Assembly (NCBI GenBank): GCA_003993805.1
Contig: RSEF01000001.1
Span: forward strand, 179,708,369 to 179,772,368
DNA from: Himantopus leucocephalus
Lineage: Eukaryota; Chordata; Aves; Charadriiformes; Recurvirostridae
Reading direction: 5' to 3'
Length of the DNA stretch: 64,000 bases
Below, piece by piece: positions 38,761 through 50,625 of the stretch. The position numbers and the translations under genes are program-made. Every line of letters begins with the position of its first letter. Within the stretch, counting starts at the first letter, position 1. The notes under the pieces are model-generated. The model was not told the origin of the DNA. It saw nothing but the letters and a program-made list of their open reading frames with translations, and made no database searches.

Positions 38761-39779
38761 AGAGGTGGCCCCTGAGGTGCCTCCTTGGAGCACTACTGGA
38801 AAAGGTAGTGTGGTTTATGGGGTGTTTTTAGAAGAAATAAACCATATTCCGAACATCTGTGCTCGAGTGTAAAGGTTGTTTCTGCTTTTAGGGTGTAAAG
38901 TTATTTAGCTTTTAAAAAGAGCTAAAGAGAAAGCTTTCTTACTTATTAAAACATTTCTTAAATGGACTATGAGGGAACATCAGGTTGCATCTCCATCTGA
39001 CCTGCAAAGAGAAGCCCTTTATGCAATTACATCTATTTTTTGTGGGTTTTGGGGGAAGAGAGATGTGGCGGTGTTAGCAGTAGAGGATGGATTTTGAAAA
39101 GAGTAATTTGGGCAGTTTTGTGCTGTGCAACCTCTCAGCTTTCTGCTTCCACAACAGTCTAACAGCAGCGTGCCCTGTGGTTGCTTTTTTTTTTTTTTTG
39201 GTGGAAGTACAGTGTATTATTGTAACCCTTTTCTTACTCTAAGAAATGGGTCCCCTAAGCTGGCATGGCATGTACTTTCTAGAATACTGTTGAATAAGGG
39301 ATACAAAATATTTTACTTGACACTTCTTATTGCTCCTGATTGCCAGCTTGGAAATTACAACAGCAGTGACAAAAGCTGAAAGACCCATTCTGCTGGCCTG
39401 ATTCGTAGGAAAACAATATATTTTTGTGCAAGCTGTCATGGCAAAATCCCCTTGAAACGTTACTCAACATGACTGGATTGCAGAGTCAGGTTCTCTTTGA
39501 ATAAAAGTCTTTAACTTTCAGAAGAACTGAAGGAGTATGGTTTCATCATTATAGCAAAAAGAGATGCCAATGAAGAAAAGATTAATTTTCCCGTCTCTTG
39601 CTGAATCCTTGAAGACTTTTATATGATTCAGTGTGCTTTATGAGCTGCGTTTCCAGGAATGCTGGCAGAAAACAGGGTAATCGCTATTTCACCATCATGT
39701 CAGCTTTATTTTAACCGGCCTCCAATGACTTTTGGAAAAACAAGGAGCAATAGGAGCCATCAACCCGCTCTGTTTGTGT
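38761..39779. other. Non-coding stretch between two CpG-rich clusters
   Basis: No gene or transposable element is recognised. A T-run lies at about 39186-39199. The block 39655-39760 looks like possible conserved non-coding sequence, but this cannot be tested here. Confidence 0.5.
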
Positions 39780-40025
39780 GTACCTCTGTCTGGTTACCCG
39801 ACCTTGCCAGCCCGCCTGCTTTATCGAATTTACAGCACACACGGGCCCCGTGAAATTACTCTGGGAAGGAGGAGCCGGGCAAAGCGTGGAACAACTTTGC
39901 CCTCTGAGCAGAGGAGGCGGGAGTCATCCCAGCAGCCCTGGCCAGCAAAATGAGCCGTTCCCAAATCCGCAGCTCGCTGTGTTTTCGGGCGAGCTGTTGT
40001 GAAGCATCGCCGCGGAGGCGGCTGT
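39780..40025. promoter_or_regulatory. Small CpG-rich cluster
   Basis: By my count about 18 CpG in 250 bp, with a GC-rich stretch ending in catcgccgcggaggcggctg. That meets the look of a short CpG island. Frames are open on both strands (39732-39953 plus, 39830-40090 minus) as expected for GC-rich DNA, and none is recognisable. It could be a regulatory element or the first exon of an unseen non-coding transcript. Confidence 0.4.
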
Positions 40026-42730
40026 CTGGATTGTAAGCTGGGAGTGAAACCCTGCCCCTTCCTCTCCCTCCCCTCCTGCACCTGCCCCATTTTACATGTT
40101 TTTATAGGATGGTGAGATAAAATACAATTATTTTAGGCTGGCCAAGCCGGAATCTGCTAGCCAGCTCATCCCACAGGAGTGCTGCATGTGTGTAGCCTGT
40201 GCATATGTATCCTGTGTTCTTTGGGAGTGATGCAGGTGCACAAATATAAATCTCCAGTGCCTTCTTAAATGCCTTATACAGCCAAGCTGTCCCCAGGGGG
40301 TCGGCAGAAAGGACCAGGAGCTTTTAAGCCCTCCACAGTGGTTGCTGGGTTATTCTTCCCTCTGTGTTCAGACACTTTACAGCAAAATAACCTTACGAGT
40401 GTTCAAGAGCATATGCATTCTGTTTTAAATGCTGCGGTTTGGGTCATTCTAGAAATCTCTCCTGTAATGGTGGATGCTGAAGAAAAAGGTGACAGGAGAA
40501 GGATGTGAAGAAAGTGACCTTCAATTTGCTGTACTCCTCAGCTCCCAGAAATCAGCTGCTTTGGGGTTTTGTAGACAAGGGTTGCATGCAGATGATGGTA
40601 GAGGTGCCNACGGGTTGCATGCAGGTGATGGTAGAGGTGCCGCCTATCCCATGTTCACTCAGTCCATCCCTTGCTAAACCTTTTTACTGTGAGTGACTCC
40701 CACCACAGACTGTCTGTGAATAGCACGGTGCTACTCCATGCTATATGAAATAGGACTTCCTTCTGCTTGCTTTTAAAATCACTCTGGGTAAATTTACCAG
40801 GAACTCTTTAGTTCTTATGNCGCCTATCCCATGTTCACTCAGTCCATCCCTTGCTAAACCTTTTCCTGTGGGTGACTCCCACCACAGACTGTCTGTGAAT
40901 AGCATGGTGCTACTCCATGCTATATGAAATGGGACTTCCTTCTGCTTGCTTTTAAAATCACTCTGGGTAAATTCACCAGGAACTCTTTAGTTCTTATATT
41001 ATGAGAAATAATAAGAATTGTGACCCATTTCATCTGCTCCATAGTACTTAGGATTTTGCAGACCTTTGTCACATCCTCTTTGATATGCTTTTCTCCAGTC
41101 ATGGTCTACAGGGGTGACCCTTAGTACGGGAGCTACTTCATCCTTCTGATGATCCTTATTGCCCTTCTCACTGCCTTTCACAGCTCTGTTAAACTGGTCT
41201 GGAAATGGGATGACAAGAGCTCCATGAGGTATCTGGACTGTAATTGCACTGTGAAATTACACAGTGGCATAATGATGTTTTCCTGTACTCTTCTCTTTTT
41301 TAACAACTGCCGAATGTTGCAATGCAGACTAAGTATCTGAACAGGCTTGCCTAGGACCAGGTATCCAGCCAAACAGGTTTCAAAGACTTTCTTGTAATTA
41401 TTTAAATAATGCTAGTTTTTTCCATACAAAGTAGAATCTGTTTTTTTATATGCTTTAGCTTATATCTAAAATACAGCACTGGGAATAGAGAAAAAAAAGA
41501 CTTAGATCATTTCTGATTGTGATTCCTGGTTTTCTGGTGGGACACAGCTTGCATTTGCAGCCTGGATGAGTTGTACTGTGTTGGATTTTATACCTGCAGC
41601 TGTTCCAGAACTAAGTATTACTCATCCCAGACCTCAGGAAGGTGTAGTTATATGGAATAAAGCCCACATTTGAAGGGGGAGCTGGAAAACGTGTTCTTAA
41701 GCCATTTGTTGAAAGCTGGGTAGAGTTTGAAACATTAAGAGGTAATCCTGGGGAAGATGGATTAATGACCAGAATTCAAGAAAAGCAGTCAGATGTGAAT
41801 AATAAATTGCATTTGTTACAGGCTCTGTGGTTTCTCACATGGGCACTTACATGGTACATATAAAACTATACATATGAGCTATAGTTTCCAGACCTTTTTT
41901 TTCTTTACTTTTGGTAACTCTATTTTATAGGCTGAATTAACGTCATGTGTTTCGTCCACCTGAGCACATCTATATATCACAGCACAGCTCCAAGTGTCAT
42001 GGACAATTTATATTGTAATATTTATAGCCAATATGCAAAACATTAGTGCAATGGCCATCGACCCTGACTGGGCCCATGGGCAGTGATGCTGAGAAAGTAA
42101 CCACACTACCAGTGACATTATACTTTGCTCTGCCTGTCAGTCTGGGCAGTAGCACGGCACATCAGTGGTTTACTTTTAAAATTGTTTGTTGCCAGGAGCA
42201 ACGTCACAGGGCATTGCTGCCTGCAGGCTGGCGTGGGGACCATAAGTCAGGGAGCTATAATCTTTGTGCATATAAATAATAAGGTGTGTGCCTGCACTCT
42301 GACAAAGACCACATTCTCAAATTTATTTTTTTTTCCTTTTTCATGCCACTAAGGACTGAAGGGGTACATTGCAGCAGCCCCAGGAATGAAGACTTGCAGA
42401 CTGTATAAGATCCAGCTGTTTCGGGTAGCTGTATTTTGGGGTCTCGCTGCTTAGAAAGAGTAGCAGATAGCAGATCTGCCCCTCGGACGTGTACCTTTGG
42501 GATCCAGAGATAAGACACCAGTCCCAAACCTAGAGCGTCTGAAAATATATGGGATTTGAAAATTCCATGCAAAGCAACAGCAATTCAAACAAACCCACTT
42601 GCAATATTTTTTTCTGTGAAAATTATAGGCACTTTCAATAGACAACTTTTATTGGATAAAACTTTAATGAAATACATACACTTCCCATGGAAAACACTGA
42701 TATTTTATTTTAAAGAGCCTCCTGTGCCTG
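40026..42730. other. Non-coding stretch with an apparent assembly duplication
   Basis: No gene is seen. The part from 40579 to 40998 contains direct copies separated by single Ns (listed separately). The remainder is AT-rich unique sequence without a recognisable element. Confidence 0.6.
40579..40998 (+). repeat. Nested direct copies around two single Ns (probable assembly artefact)
   Basis: N at 40609 separates two copies of a 30-bp block (40579-40608 and 40612-40641, one difference). N at 40820 separates two copies of a 178-bp block (40641-40818 and 40821-40998), which differ at about half a dozen sites, mostly transitions plus one small indel. The piece between the two Ns is almost wholly made of sequence already present on either side. 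This is what an unmerged alternative contig would look like. Confidence 0.85.
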
Positions 42731-43905
42731 AAATCATAGAATCATAGAATGGTTTAGGTTGGAAGGGACCTTAAAGATCATCTGGTTCCAACCGCCCTGC
42801 TATCGGCAGGGACACCTTCCACTAGACCAGGTTGCTCAAAGCCCCATCCAACCTGGCCTTGAACACTGCCAGGGATGGGGCCTCCACAACTTCTCTGGGC
42901 AACCTGTTCCAGTGCCTCACCACCCTCAGAGTGATTTTTTTTGCCTAATTTCTAATCTAAATCTCCTCCCTTCCAGTTTGAACCCATTACCCCTCGTCCT
43001 ATCACTACAAACCCTTGAAAAAGTCTCCCTCCAGCTTTCTTGTAGGCACCCTTCAGGCGCCGCTATCAGGTCTCCCTGGAGTCTTCTCTTCTCCAGGCTG
43101 AACAACACAAACTCTCTCAGCCTGTCTTCACAGGAGAGGTGCTCCAGCCCTCTGATCATCTCTTTGGCCCTCCTCTGCACCCGCTCCAACAGGTCCATGT
43201 CCTTCTTGTGTGGAGGGCTCCAGAGCTGGACGCAATATTCCAGGTGGGATCTCATGAGAGTGGAGTAGAGGGACAGAATCACCTCTCTCGACCTGCTGGC
43301 CATGCTTCTTTTGATGCAGCCCAGGATACAGTTGGCTTTCTGGGCTGCGAGCACACATTGCCAGCTCATGTTGAGCTTCTCACCCACCAACAACCCCAAG
43401 TCCTTCTCCTCAGGGCTGTCCTCAATCCTTTCATCCCCCAGCCTGTATTTGTGCTTGAGATTGCCCCGGCTCACGTTCAGGACCTTGCACTTGGCCTGGT
43501 TGAACTTCGTGAGGTTTGCACAGGCCCACCTCTCCAGCCTGTCCAGGTTGCATGGCATTCCTCCCCTCCAGTGTGTTGACTGTTCCACACAGCTTGGTGT
43601 TGTTGCCCAACTTGCTCAGTCCCGACATCCATGTCACCAACAAAGATGTTAAACAGCACCGGTCACAGTACTGACCCCTGAGGAACACCACTTGCCATTG
43701 CTCACCACTTGGATATGGAGCCATTGACCACAACTCTTTGAGTGCGACCATCCAGTCAGTTCCTTATCCACTGAGTGGTCCATTGGTCAATTTCATGTCT
43801 CTCCAATTTAGAGATTAGAATGTCATGCAGAACAGTGTCATATCCTTTGCACAAGTCCAGGTAGATGACGTCTGTTGCTCTCCTCTTATCCACCACCATT
43901 ATCCA
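42731..43905 (-). mobile_element. CR1 LINE, longest copy in the window
   Basis: The 3' end is at the left (aatcatagaatcatagaatg followed by ggtttaggttggaaggga) and the copy extends rightwards into ORF2. On the minus strand, from right to left, it encodes [16 protein letters not shown] (reverse-transcriptase palm motif A region), then the 'TKLCG..NTLEGR' region, then a long C-terminal ORF2 part with [28 protein letters not shown] and [13 protein letters not shown]. The pieces lie in different frames. The copy is 5'-truncated at about 43905 and non-functional. Confidence 0.95.
42926..43588 (-). pseudogene. CR1 ORF2 C-terminal relic (reverse transcriptase)
   Basis: A 220-aa open frame that matches the end of CR1 ORF2 by its motifs: LDRLERWA, KFNQAKCKVL, EEKDLGLLV, KLNMSWQC, GCIKRSMASRSREVIL and the [13 protein letters not shown] segment. 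ORF2 encodes the endonuclease and reverse transcriptase that copy the element into new sites. Here only the thumb and C-terminal part is open. The upstream part is shifted: TKLCG and NTLEGR fall in a second frame, and where the catalytic FADD of CR1 reverse transcriptase is expected this copy reads LGNN. Motif A lies in a further open segment (43756-43983). The protein would be inactive. Confidence 0.9.
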
Positions 43906-46900
43906 CAAAATTCCTGAAGTTTTGGTAGGAGAGAAAGGTATTTTTAAAAGGTTTTTCAAAGAAAGATGAAAACAATCTAACACCAGTCCAGTTTTCTGAC
44001 CAGCACTAATCCCTTCATTTGGATGGCATCAGTAGGCTCTTTGAGACTGTCCCACATATTTTCCCCTGTTTTCTCTTTTACTACTTTGTAGGTTTAGGAC
44101 TATTTTGTTTGATACTAAGTGAACTCTCCCCTTGTAACAGGTGACAGTTTTTTATGTATTCTTGACATGAATTCAGGCAAACAGCGATCAAAGCTCTGAA
44201 AGCTTTTCCACTTGAGGTTCCTGGTGTCCTGCATGCTCATGGATAGATGCATTTTCTTATTTCTCTCATCACATTTCTGTGTCAGTGGCAGCTACTACAA
44301 CAGGGTCAAAAGGGTCAGTAAATCTAGGTCATACAATTGGTAGAAATTGTCTCATACGACCTTCCCAATCTTTTTTTTTTTTAATGTGTTATGTTATTGC
44401 AGTCTTCTGCAAGTCTGCAGGCTCAAACTTCATGTGCTTGACAGCATTTCCATTCCCTTACTTGGCCCATTCTTTGCCACTCTCCAAGGTGACCTGTTCT
44501 GGGCTCATTCTCTTCTCAGAGCCAAGTCAAGCATAGGTAGGATAGAAATACTCTGTGGAGGCTCCCCTGATGTCATCCTTTGTCCTCCTCAAAATGGAAA
44601 AAAATGACATTAAACTCAAAAGATGTCTCTACACAGCTTCCGCAGCCACTTGACAGTGCAAAGACCCAAGCATCTCCAGGAGGTGACTGGATGTGTGCCC
44701 CATTGCAGTGTAAGGATCTTACAAACTTAAGCTCTCATAAATAGTTTTTTTTGCATCTGCAGTGCCTACAGATAGGCTTTTCACAGAAGACATGTCTCTT
44801 TCCTCAAGGGTCCTCTTAATCTTTGGTTTATCAAGAATAACTCACCATAAAGATATGAGGGAGATGGGTTGCTGGGTGACAAAAAATCATTGATCACATG
44901 ATTCAGGCAAGTTCCTGCCATATAGTCATCCCTACTGCTACACAGTTTGAAGCTGGTTGACTGCAGATTGAATACAGGGAAATTCTATTACTAATTATAT
45001 TACAGTGTGTAAGACCATCAAGCGTGGTTTGTTATACTGGTCATATACTGCTAATTGTGCTGGTCAGGCTCAGAGATGTGAACATCTTCCAGGTTTGTGG
45101 CTAACTTAAATGAATAAATTTCTTCTTAGCAATATAAATCATAAAATAGATTGGCTAGGAACATCTGCCAAACAGTGAGCCAGGCCCTCAGGTGAAGGTA
45201 GCCTTGCCTTTTAGCCCAGCCATACACGATTAATATTCTGATAAGAAATCTGAGGGATAACAGGGTGAGTCACTATGGTTTCATTAATCGGTACAGATAG
45301 CAACTCTTTGTTAATTTCAGCTGTTCTAACAAAAGTATAGACAGAAAATTCTGCAGATTATATTTATCTTATGTTCCTGAGGATATTTCTGTTCTCCTTG
45401 GTTGAAAATTGCAATTTCGGTGGCTCTGTCGCTATAGAGCTCATCACTGAATACACCATTACTCTTTGTAAAACTTTGACATTTTACATAGAATATCCTA
45501 ACATTTTGGCCATTCTGTTTCTCTCTGTTTTCCTTCCCTCTGGACAGGACTAAAATATGCCAGATAAAAAGTTGTAATGGCAACAGTGAAGGATTATGTT
45601 CTGATAAAGACAGAAAATGGGGTTTGTCTTTCTGGTTTCCTTACTTAAACAATATCCATGTCTCTCTTCCTGAGTGCCATGAAATGTTAATAATGCCAAA
45701 AGTCTTGCTGTGATAGCTTGATTTAAAATCTTTCTATATTTCGGCCCTGGCTGTGATCTGAAGCTCTGAACTCTCTAGATTAGTGAAATCCAGAGGTGGA
45801 GTGCATGCAGAGATAACATCTGTTTGCAACTGATGTCGTCTTTTAAAGGGTAATCTCTTATGCATGGAGCTGAGTGGGGCTGTATTTCACTGCATCTCTT
45901 GCTGTGATAGCTGATCATGTAGACATACCTCAAGCTAACTTTAAATGTCTCATTTAGGTAGGGCTATCAGCAAAGCAGGAGACACTTGAGGTTCAGCACA
46001 GGCTGAACCAACTGAATGTTTTTCTCATTGCTGGGTGGATTTTGCTATCAGACAGAGGTAGCTTAAAACAAGGTTGAACATGTCTGTGTGTGTTTCAGTT
46101 ATGGCTTTGACAAACACAAATATGGATTCTGACTAGCACAAAAGTCAGTAAAAAAACTCTGAATAGAAAAGTTGTCTTTATAAATGCTCTTATAGAAATA
46201 CTATATTACTATATTTATGTCCAAAATACCACTTTTACTGCCTGTCTCCCAGCAGTACATTAAAGACCTGATCCTTCATTCCTTTATACCACTTTGTGGA
46301 GTTGCTCATTATTTACTTTTGTGTACAGCAGATAAGAACCAGGTGTCAGCCCTTTTGGCATGTGGCTGCATAGGGTGCCCCAGCATGCCATCCTTTTCTA
46401 AATGGTCTTTTCCAACTGACCTTGAAAGAAAGCCCATTTTAATGAGTGCAGGAAAATGCATATGAAGGAGCTGAGCAGGTTTTCTTGACAAATTTGTCCC
46501 ACATAATTTCACCAGCTGGAAAATAGTATTTTGTTCCTTCCCCCTCTCCCCCTCTTTTTCTCCAGAATAATCTTTAACCAAAAATGCTTGCTGAGAAGCC
46601 AGGGAAGCTTCATGCTTTTTTACAGGCCTTGAGGCCATGTTTCTTTTGCTGCTTACAGTGCCTCCTCTGGAGCTGGTTGTTTCAGGACTGCCTCTTTCCT
46701 TTTCCACATTATCTTTCTAGGAAAATGAAGGGCAATTGCCATCTTGCTGCCCTCTCAATGCTCTTGCCAGAACTTGTGTTTATCAACTCTCCTTCCCACC
46801 CGCAGGTCCAGCATTGTAGAGGAGAGGAAACAAGCTGAGAGAAGATTGCTTCTCCTTTCCCGATATAGGCAGGGGTAGCTCTGCAAACATGGGTTCCCTC

Positions 46901-46922
46901 TCTGTCTCTGGCTTGTTATAGA
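43906..46922. other. Non-coding stretch, no gene recognised
   Basis: No gene is seen. A T-run lies at 44370-44382. The word cttgctgtgatagct appears twice, near 45705 and 45898, probably by chance. A short segment near 46262-46300 (aagacctgatccttcattcc) resembles an ancient repeat tail. Confidence 0.55.
46262..46300. repeat. Possible ancient repeat tail fragment
   Basis: The run aagacctgatccttcattcc resembles the 'ggcctgatcctgcattcc' tail seen in old reptile and bird interspersed repeats. It is short, so chance similarity is possible. Confidence 0.25.
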
Positions 46923-47615
46923 AGAATCACAGGAAAAAAGAATAACTCAGGCTGGAAGGGACATCTGCCTCTAGTCCAGCCTTCTGCTCAAAGCAGGGCC
47001 AACTTCAAAGACCAGCTTCAAAGATGTCTTTCTCTCCCATGAGGTAGTTGCAGACAGCAATAATCTCTTTTCTGGAAGCCAAACAGTCCCCAGTCTCGTA
47101 GTTTCTCCTCATACGCCATGTGCTCCATCCCCCAGCCAGGCTGGTCTCCTCAGCTGTGCTTACTCCAGTATGTCCATGTCTCCCTTGCACTGGGGAGCCC
47201 AGAACTGGACCCAACACTTCAGATGTGTCTTGCCTGGGCTGAGCAGAGGGGAAAGACCACCTCCTGAGACGTGCTGGCAAAGATCTCATTAATGTAGCCA
47301 AAGATGTTGTTGGCCGCCTTTGCCACAGGGGCACGTTAGTGGCCTGTGGTTAATGGGGAGTCCAAAAAGACCTCCCTTTCCTTCTCTACAAACTGCTTTC
47401 CAGCTGGTGGGTCCCCAGTGTGTACTGTTGTGTGGGCTTATTCCTCCCCAATGTACAGCTTTGCATTTCCCTCTGTTGACTTCCACAAGTTCCTGCCTGA
47501 CCACTTTTCCAACTTGCTATGGTTCCTCTGAATGGTAGCCCTGCCTCCCAGTATACTGACTGCTTGCCCAAGTCCCCAACTTTAGTGTCATCTGTGAGCT
47601 TCTGAGTTTCCCTTT
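46923..47615 (-). mobile_element. Divergent CR1-like LINE relic
   Basis: The + strand begins agaatcacaggaaaaaagaa, then ctcaggctggaagggacatc, a decayed CR1 3' end. It continues through 'cagaactggacccaacactt', 'ctgggctgagcagagggg' and 'acttttccaacttgctatgg' blocks to 'agtgtcatctgtgagcttct', in the order expected of reverse-complement CR1. It is clearly older than the copies at 27.1 and 42.7 kb, with many indels and no open frame. It probably belongs to a different CR1 subfamily. Confidence 0.8.
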
Positions 47616-47949
47616 GGGTTAATTTTATTTTATTTTTTTTATTTGGGGGAAGATTCAAAGAATTTGGTCACATCTGTACAACTAGATTAGACATGGCCTT
47701 TACTGTTCTAAAGCATGGTGGCCAGCCGACACAGAAAGGTTTCCTAAAAAGGGTGGCTGCATTTGTGTACAGCAGTCATCCTTGGACCAAATTACATCTT
47801 GAGTTATGCCTGGGAATTGTCTGGGAGTATTTTAGCTGGCCTGGGCCAAAGCAACACCAAAGAGTCCTCCAACAATTTAGCAGTGTAGGTGACTGAGCTC
47901 GAGTGCCCAGAGATACTGCCTGGAGATGTTTAGCTTGCTAGTACAGATG

Positions 47950-48160
47950 CAGCATCCAAGTTCAGTCACATGTATCAATTGGACAGTCTTCTTTTGTTAG
48001 CAAGATCAGAATCTTGCCCTCTTGAGAGCTAATTTAAAGCTTTAAAGTAGCAACNCAGCATCCAAGTTCAGTCACATGTATCAATTGGACAGTCTTCTTG
48101 TGTTAGCAAGATCAGAACCTTGCCCTCTTGAAAGCTAATTTAAAGCTTTAAAGTAGCAAT
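47950..48160 (+). repeat. Direct copies of 105 bp around a single N (probable artefact)
   Basis: Bases 47950-48054 are repeated from 48056 with about four differences in 105. The only base between them is N at 48055. The exact abutment at the N points to two overlapping contig ends that were not merged. Confidence 0.85.
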
Positions 48161-50555
48161 AAAACAATAACTTAGATGCATCCTCATCTAAGTGCAGCAA
48201 GGTCAGATGAAGAATTTAGTGTTTTCAATCCCATTGTTGGGGTCATGAAAGAGAAGGTTTTGTGTGTTAATTCTCCCACTCTTAGCCAAAGCATGGAACA
48301 GTGCGTTCTTGCTGATGTGCTGTAGTTATAGCTGGTCTAGACTTAGTTCTTGATGAACCAGCCAAGTGAGCTCAATACATGCTAAATCTGAAGGCTTGCT
48401 TCACTAAGAACCAATTGCTACTGTAGATTTTCTCTCCATTCTAACTTTCTTCTCTTTCCTACCCTTTCCTTTTCCCTCCCAAATGGCCTGGGAACTCCTC
48501 CTAACACCACACACCCGAGGCCCATACTCTCCCACCACACACACACAAACACTTTCTCTCCTACTGCAGGTGACTCAGGACATCCTCACTTTCCCCCAGA
48601 GATGACTCCTAGATTTACAGCCTTAATCTCTTCTTTGCTGCCCTTGCTTTAGTTTATGATCGGTCTCATGTTTTCCAGTATAGATGATATCTTTCTAGTG
48701 TTAGCAAACCCAAGCTGATTTCCTTCCAGAAGAACTGGAAGAACAGTATTTGTCTTGGAACCTGGCATTAGTTTGATGGAAACAGTTAAGGAAATAATAA
48801 TTAAAGTAGATCTGCAAGTAGATAGGAGGGAAGAGTAACCCTTTATTGGTGGGGATGGGAAGCGGAAAAAGCTTGGAAAACAGATGAAGTGGAATAGGGG
48901 GTAGTAACGTCATCAGCTGGAAAAACTCTAAAAGAATGTTCTGTGGGTCTTTGTCCACGGCCTCACTAGTCCTGTGTTTGCACTACAGTTCTGAGGCAAA
49001 CAAGAAGCATCCCTCCGGTTCTACCACTCCCCCAGTGCCTGCTGTCCTGCTTCCATTCAGCAAAAGTGTCCTTTTCCATCCTCACGTGTTGTACTTCCAA
49101 CTTTTTCAGCTCTTTGTCCACAGCAAGCATTAAATGAAATTAAAAATAAAAGAGAAGCATAAGCTAAACTGCACCATATTGTATTACAACCGTGTGTCCT
49201 ATAGCCACAATAAAATACTACTGTTATAAATCTTTAAGTAGGGGTCAATAAAGCAATAATACTGTGCAGTGGAAACTGATCATTTAACATAATGACTGAT
49301 TTATTGCACCATTAACTTGTCCTTAGCTTTGTCTTAGGGCAGTTTACTAAGTGAGTGCTTGTTAAATACTGTAATAAACTGTTTCTTGGGAGAAAGACTT
49401 AAATAACAGTCTGTAAGTTATTGACAGTTGTGAGATAAGTCCTTCAGTCTACCAGAACAGGAAAGTCTCTAGCGCAAAAGAAAAACACATATAATTTGAT
49501 CATTTCCAGTCATTATGGTATCAAAGACAACATTCAAATGTATAAAAGTAAATACAATGAGTAAATAATAGACTATAGTAACGGATGTTAAAAAATTAAG
49601 CCTTTGGGAGATGGAATTTTTGGTTTTATTTACCTGCGGCAGATTGGAAGTTAGTGTAAGTGGCAAAATCCTGGCAAACAATGATGCCTTTGGCCAGTGG
49701 AGACCTGTCATGGCACTCCTGATTGTGTCACTGGAGACATGTTGCAGGAGGGTAGAGGATGGGGCATGACAAGGGTGAGAATAACTTGAAAGCTTTATGA
49801 AAGGAGATAATATGACTGTGGTAACAGACCACAGGACTCAGAGACCCAGTAGCTGCTGTCCCAGAGTCCCATACTTTCCTTCGGGTGGTCAGGAGGAACC
49901 AGTCCCCGACCAGTCCCCTCCCCAGCTGGAGAGCAGTTGCTGCACCAAATCCTGTCTTTGTCACTGACACTGGAGTGATTCAGAACGTTCTTTGGCTGAA
50001 GAAGCGTGGGCTAGCCCATACTCAGGACTGGACCTAGACCTCGGGGTGGATTACCCTACATTGAGATGTGCTTACCAAGACAACTATTTATTTGCTCCAG
50101 AGTGGAGTCCTAGTGAACTAACATACGTGCAAGGGAGATAGGACCTTAGTGTGGAACAGTGGGCTGACTGTAGGGATGTACCTTTAAGAACATATATGCA
50201 ACGGAATCAAAAGTGTTTGTGACAGTTTTCTGACACGGAGGCCAGCTGGCGTGGAATGGCCTTTGACCATGCACGATTAAACTTTTTAGCTTCCAAACCA
50301 GGTGTCAGCACTCAAGCTGAGCATGGTCCCTGGCTTGTGCTCAGGAGAGAACTATTTTGGGAGAGTGCTATTTTGTATTGAAACCATGCCAGGGTCTGCT
50401 CCAACAGTACTGGGAGATGATAGAATTCTATTGCCCTGAAACATTTCCTGACACAAACTAATTTATTTTATATATGTAGTTTTAGAGCTTTAGAGTGCTG
50501 AGGCAAGTTAATCTGGTGTCTGTACAACCATCATGATATTTTTATTTCATGCTAG

Positions 50556-50625
50556 CATAGCTCCACTGACTTCGGTGAGGTTACTCTAGATTCACCCTGG
50601 TGTGATCAAGATAGGAATTTTTCTT
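50556..50625. repeat. Ancient amniote repeat fragment
   Basis: The order catagctccactgacttcgg, then gtgaggttactctagattca, then ccctggtgtgatcaaga follows a widespread old reptile and bird repeat whose tail reads 'gctccattgacttcaatggagttac...gatttacacc'. The family is not determined. Confidence 0.45.

Noticed and set aside
40474..40696. Repeated peptide from the two copies of the 30-bp block around N at 40609
   Set aside because: It arises from the apparent assembly duplication and not from a repeat protein.
42759..43652. Plus-strand open frames of 116-169 aa over the CR1 copy
   Set aside because: They are antisense to CR1 ORF2, whose real coding direction here is the minus strand.
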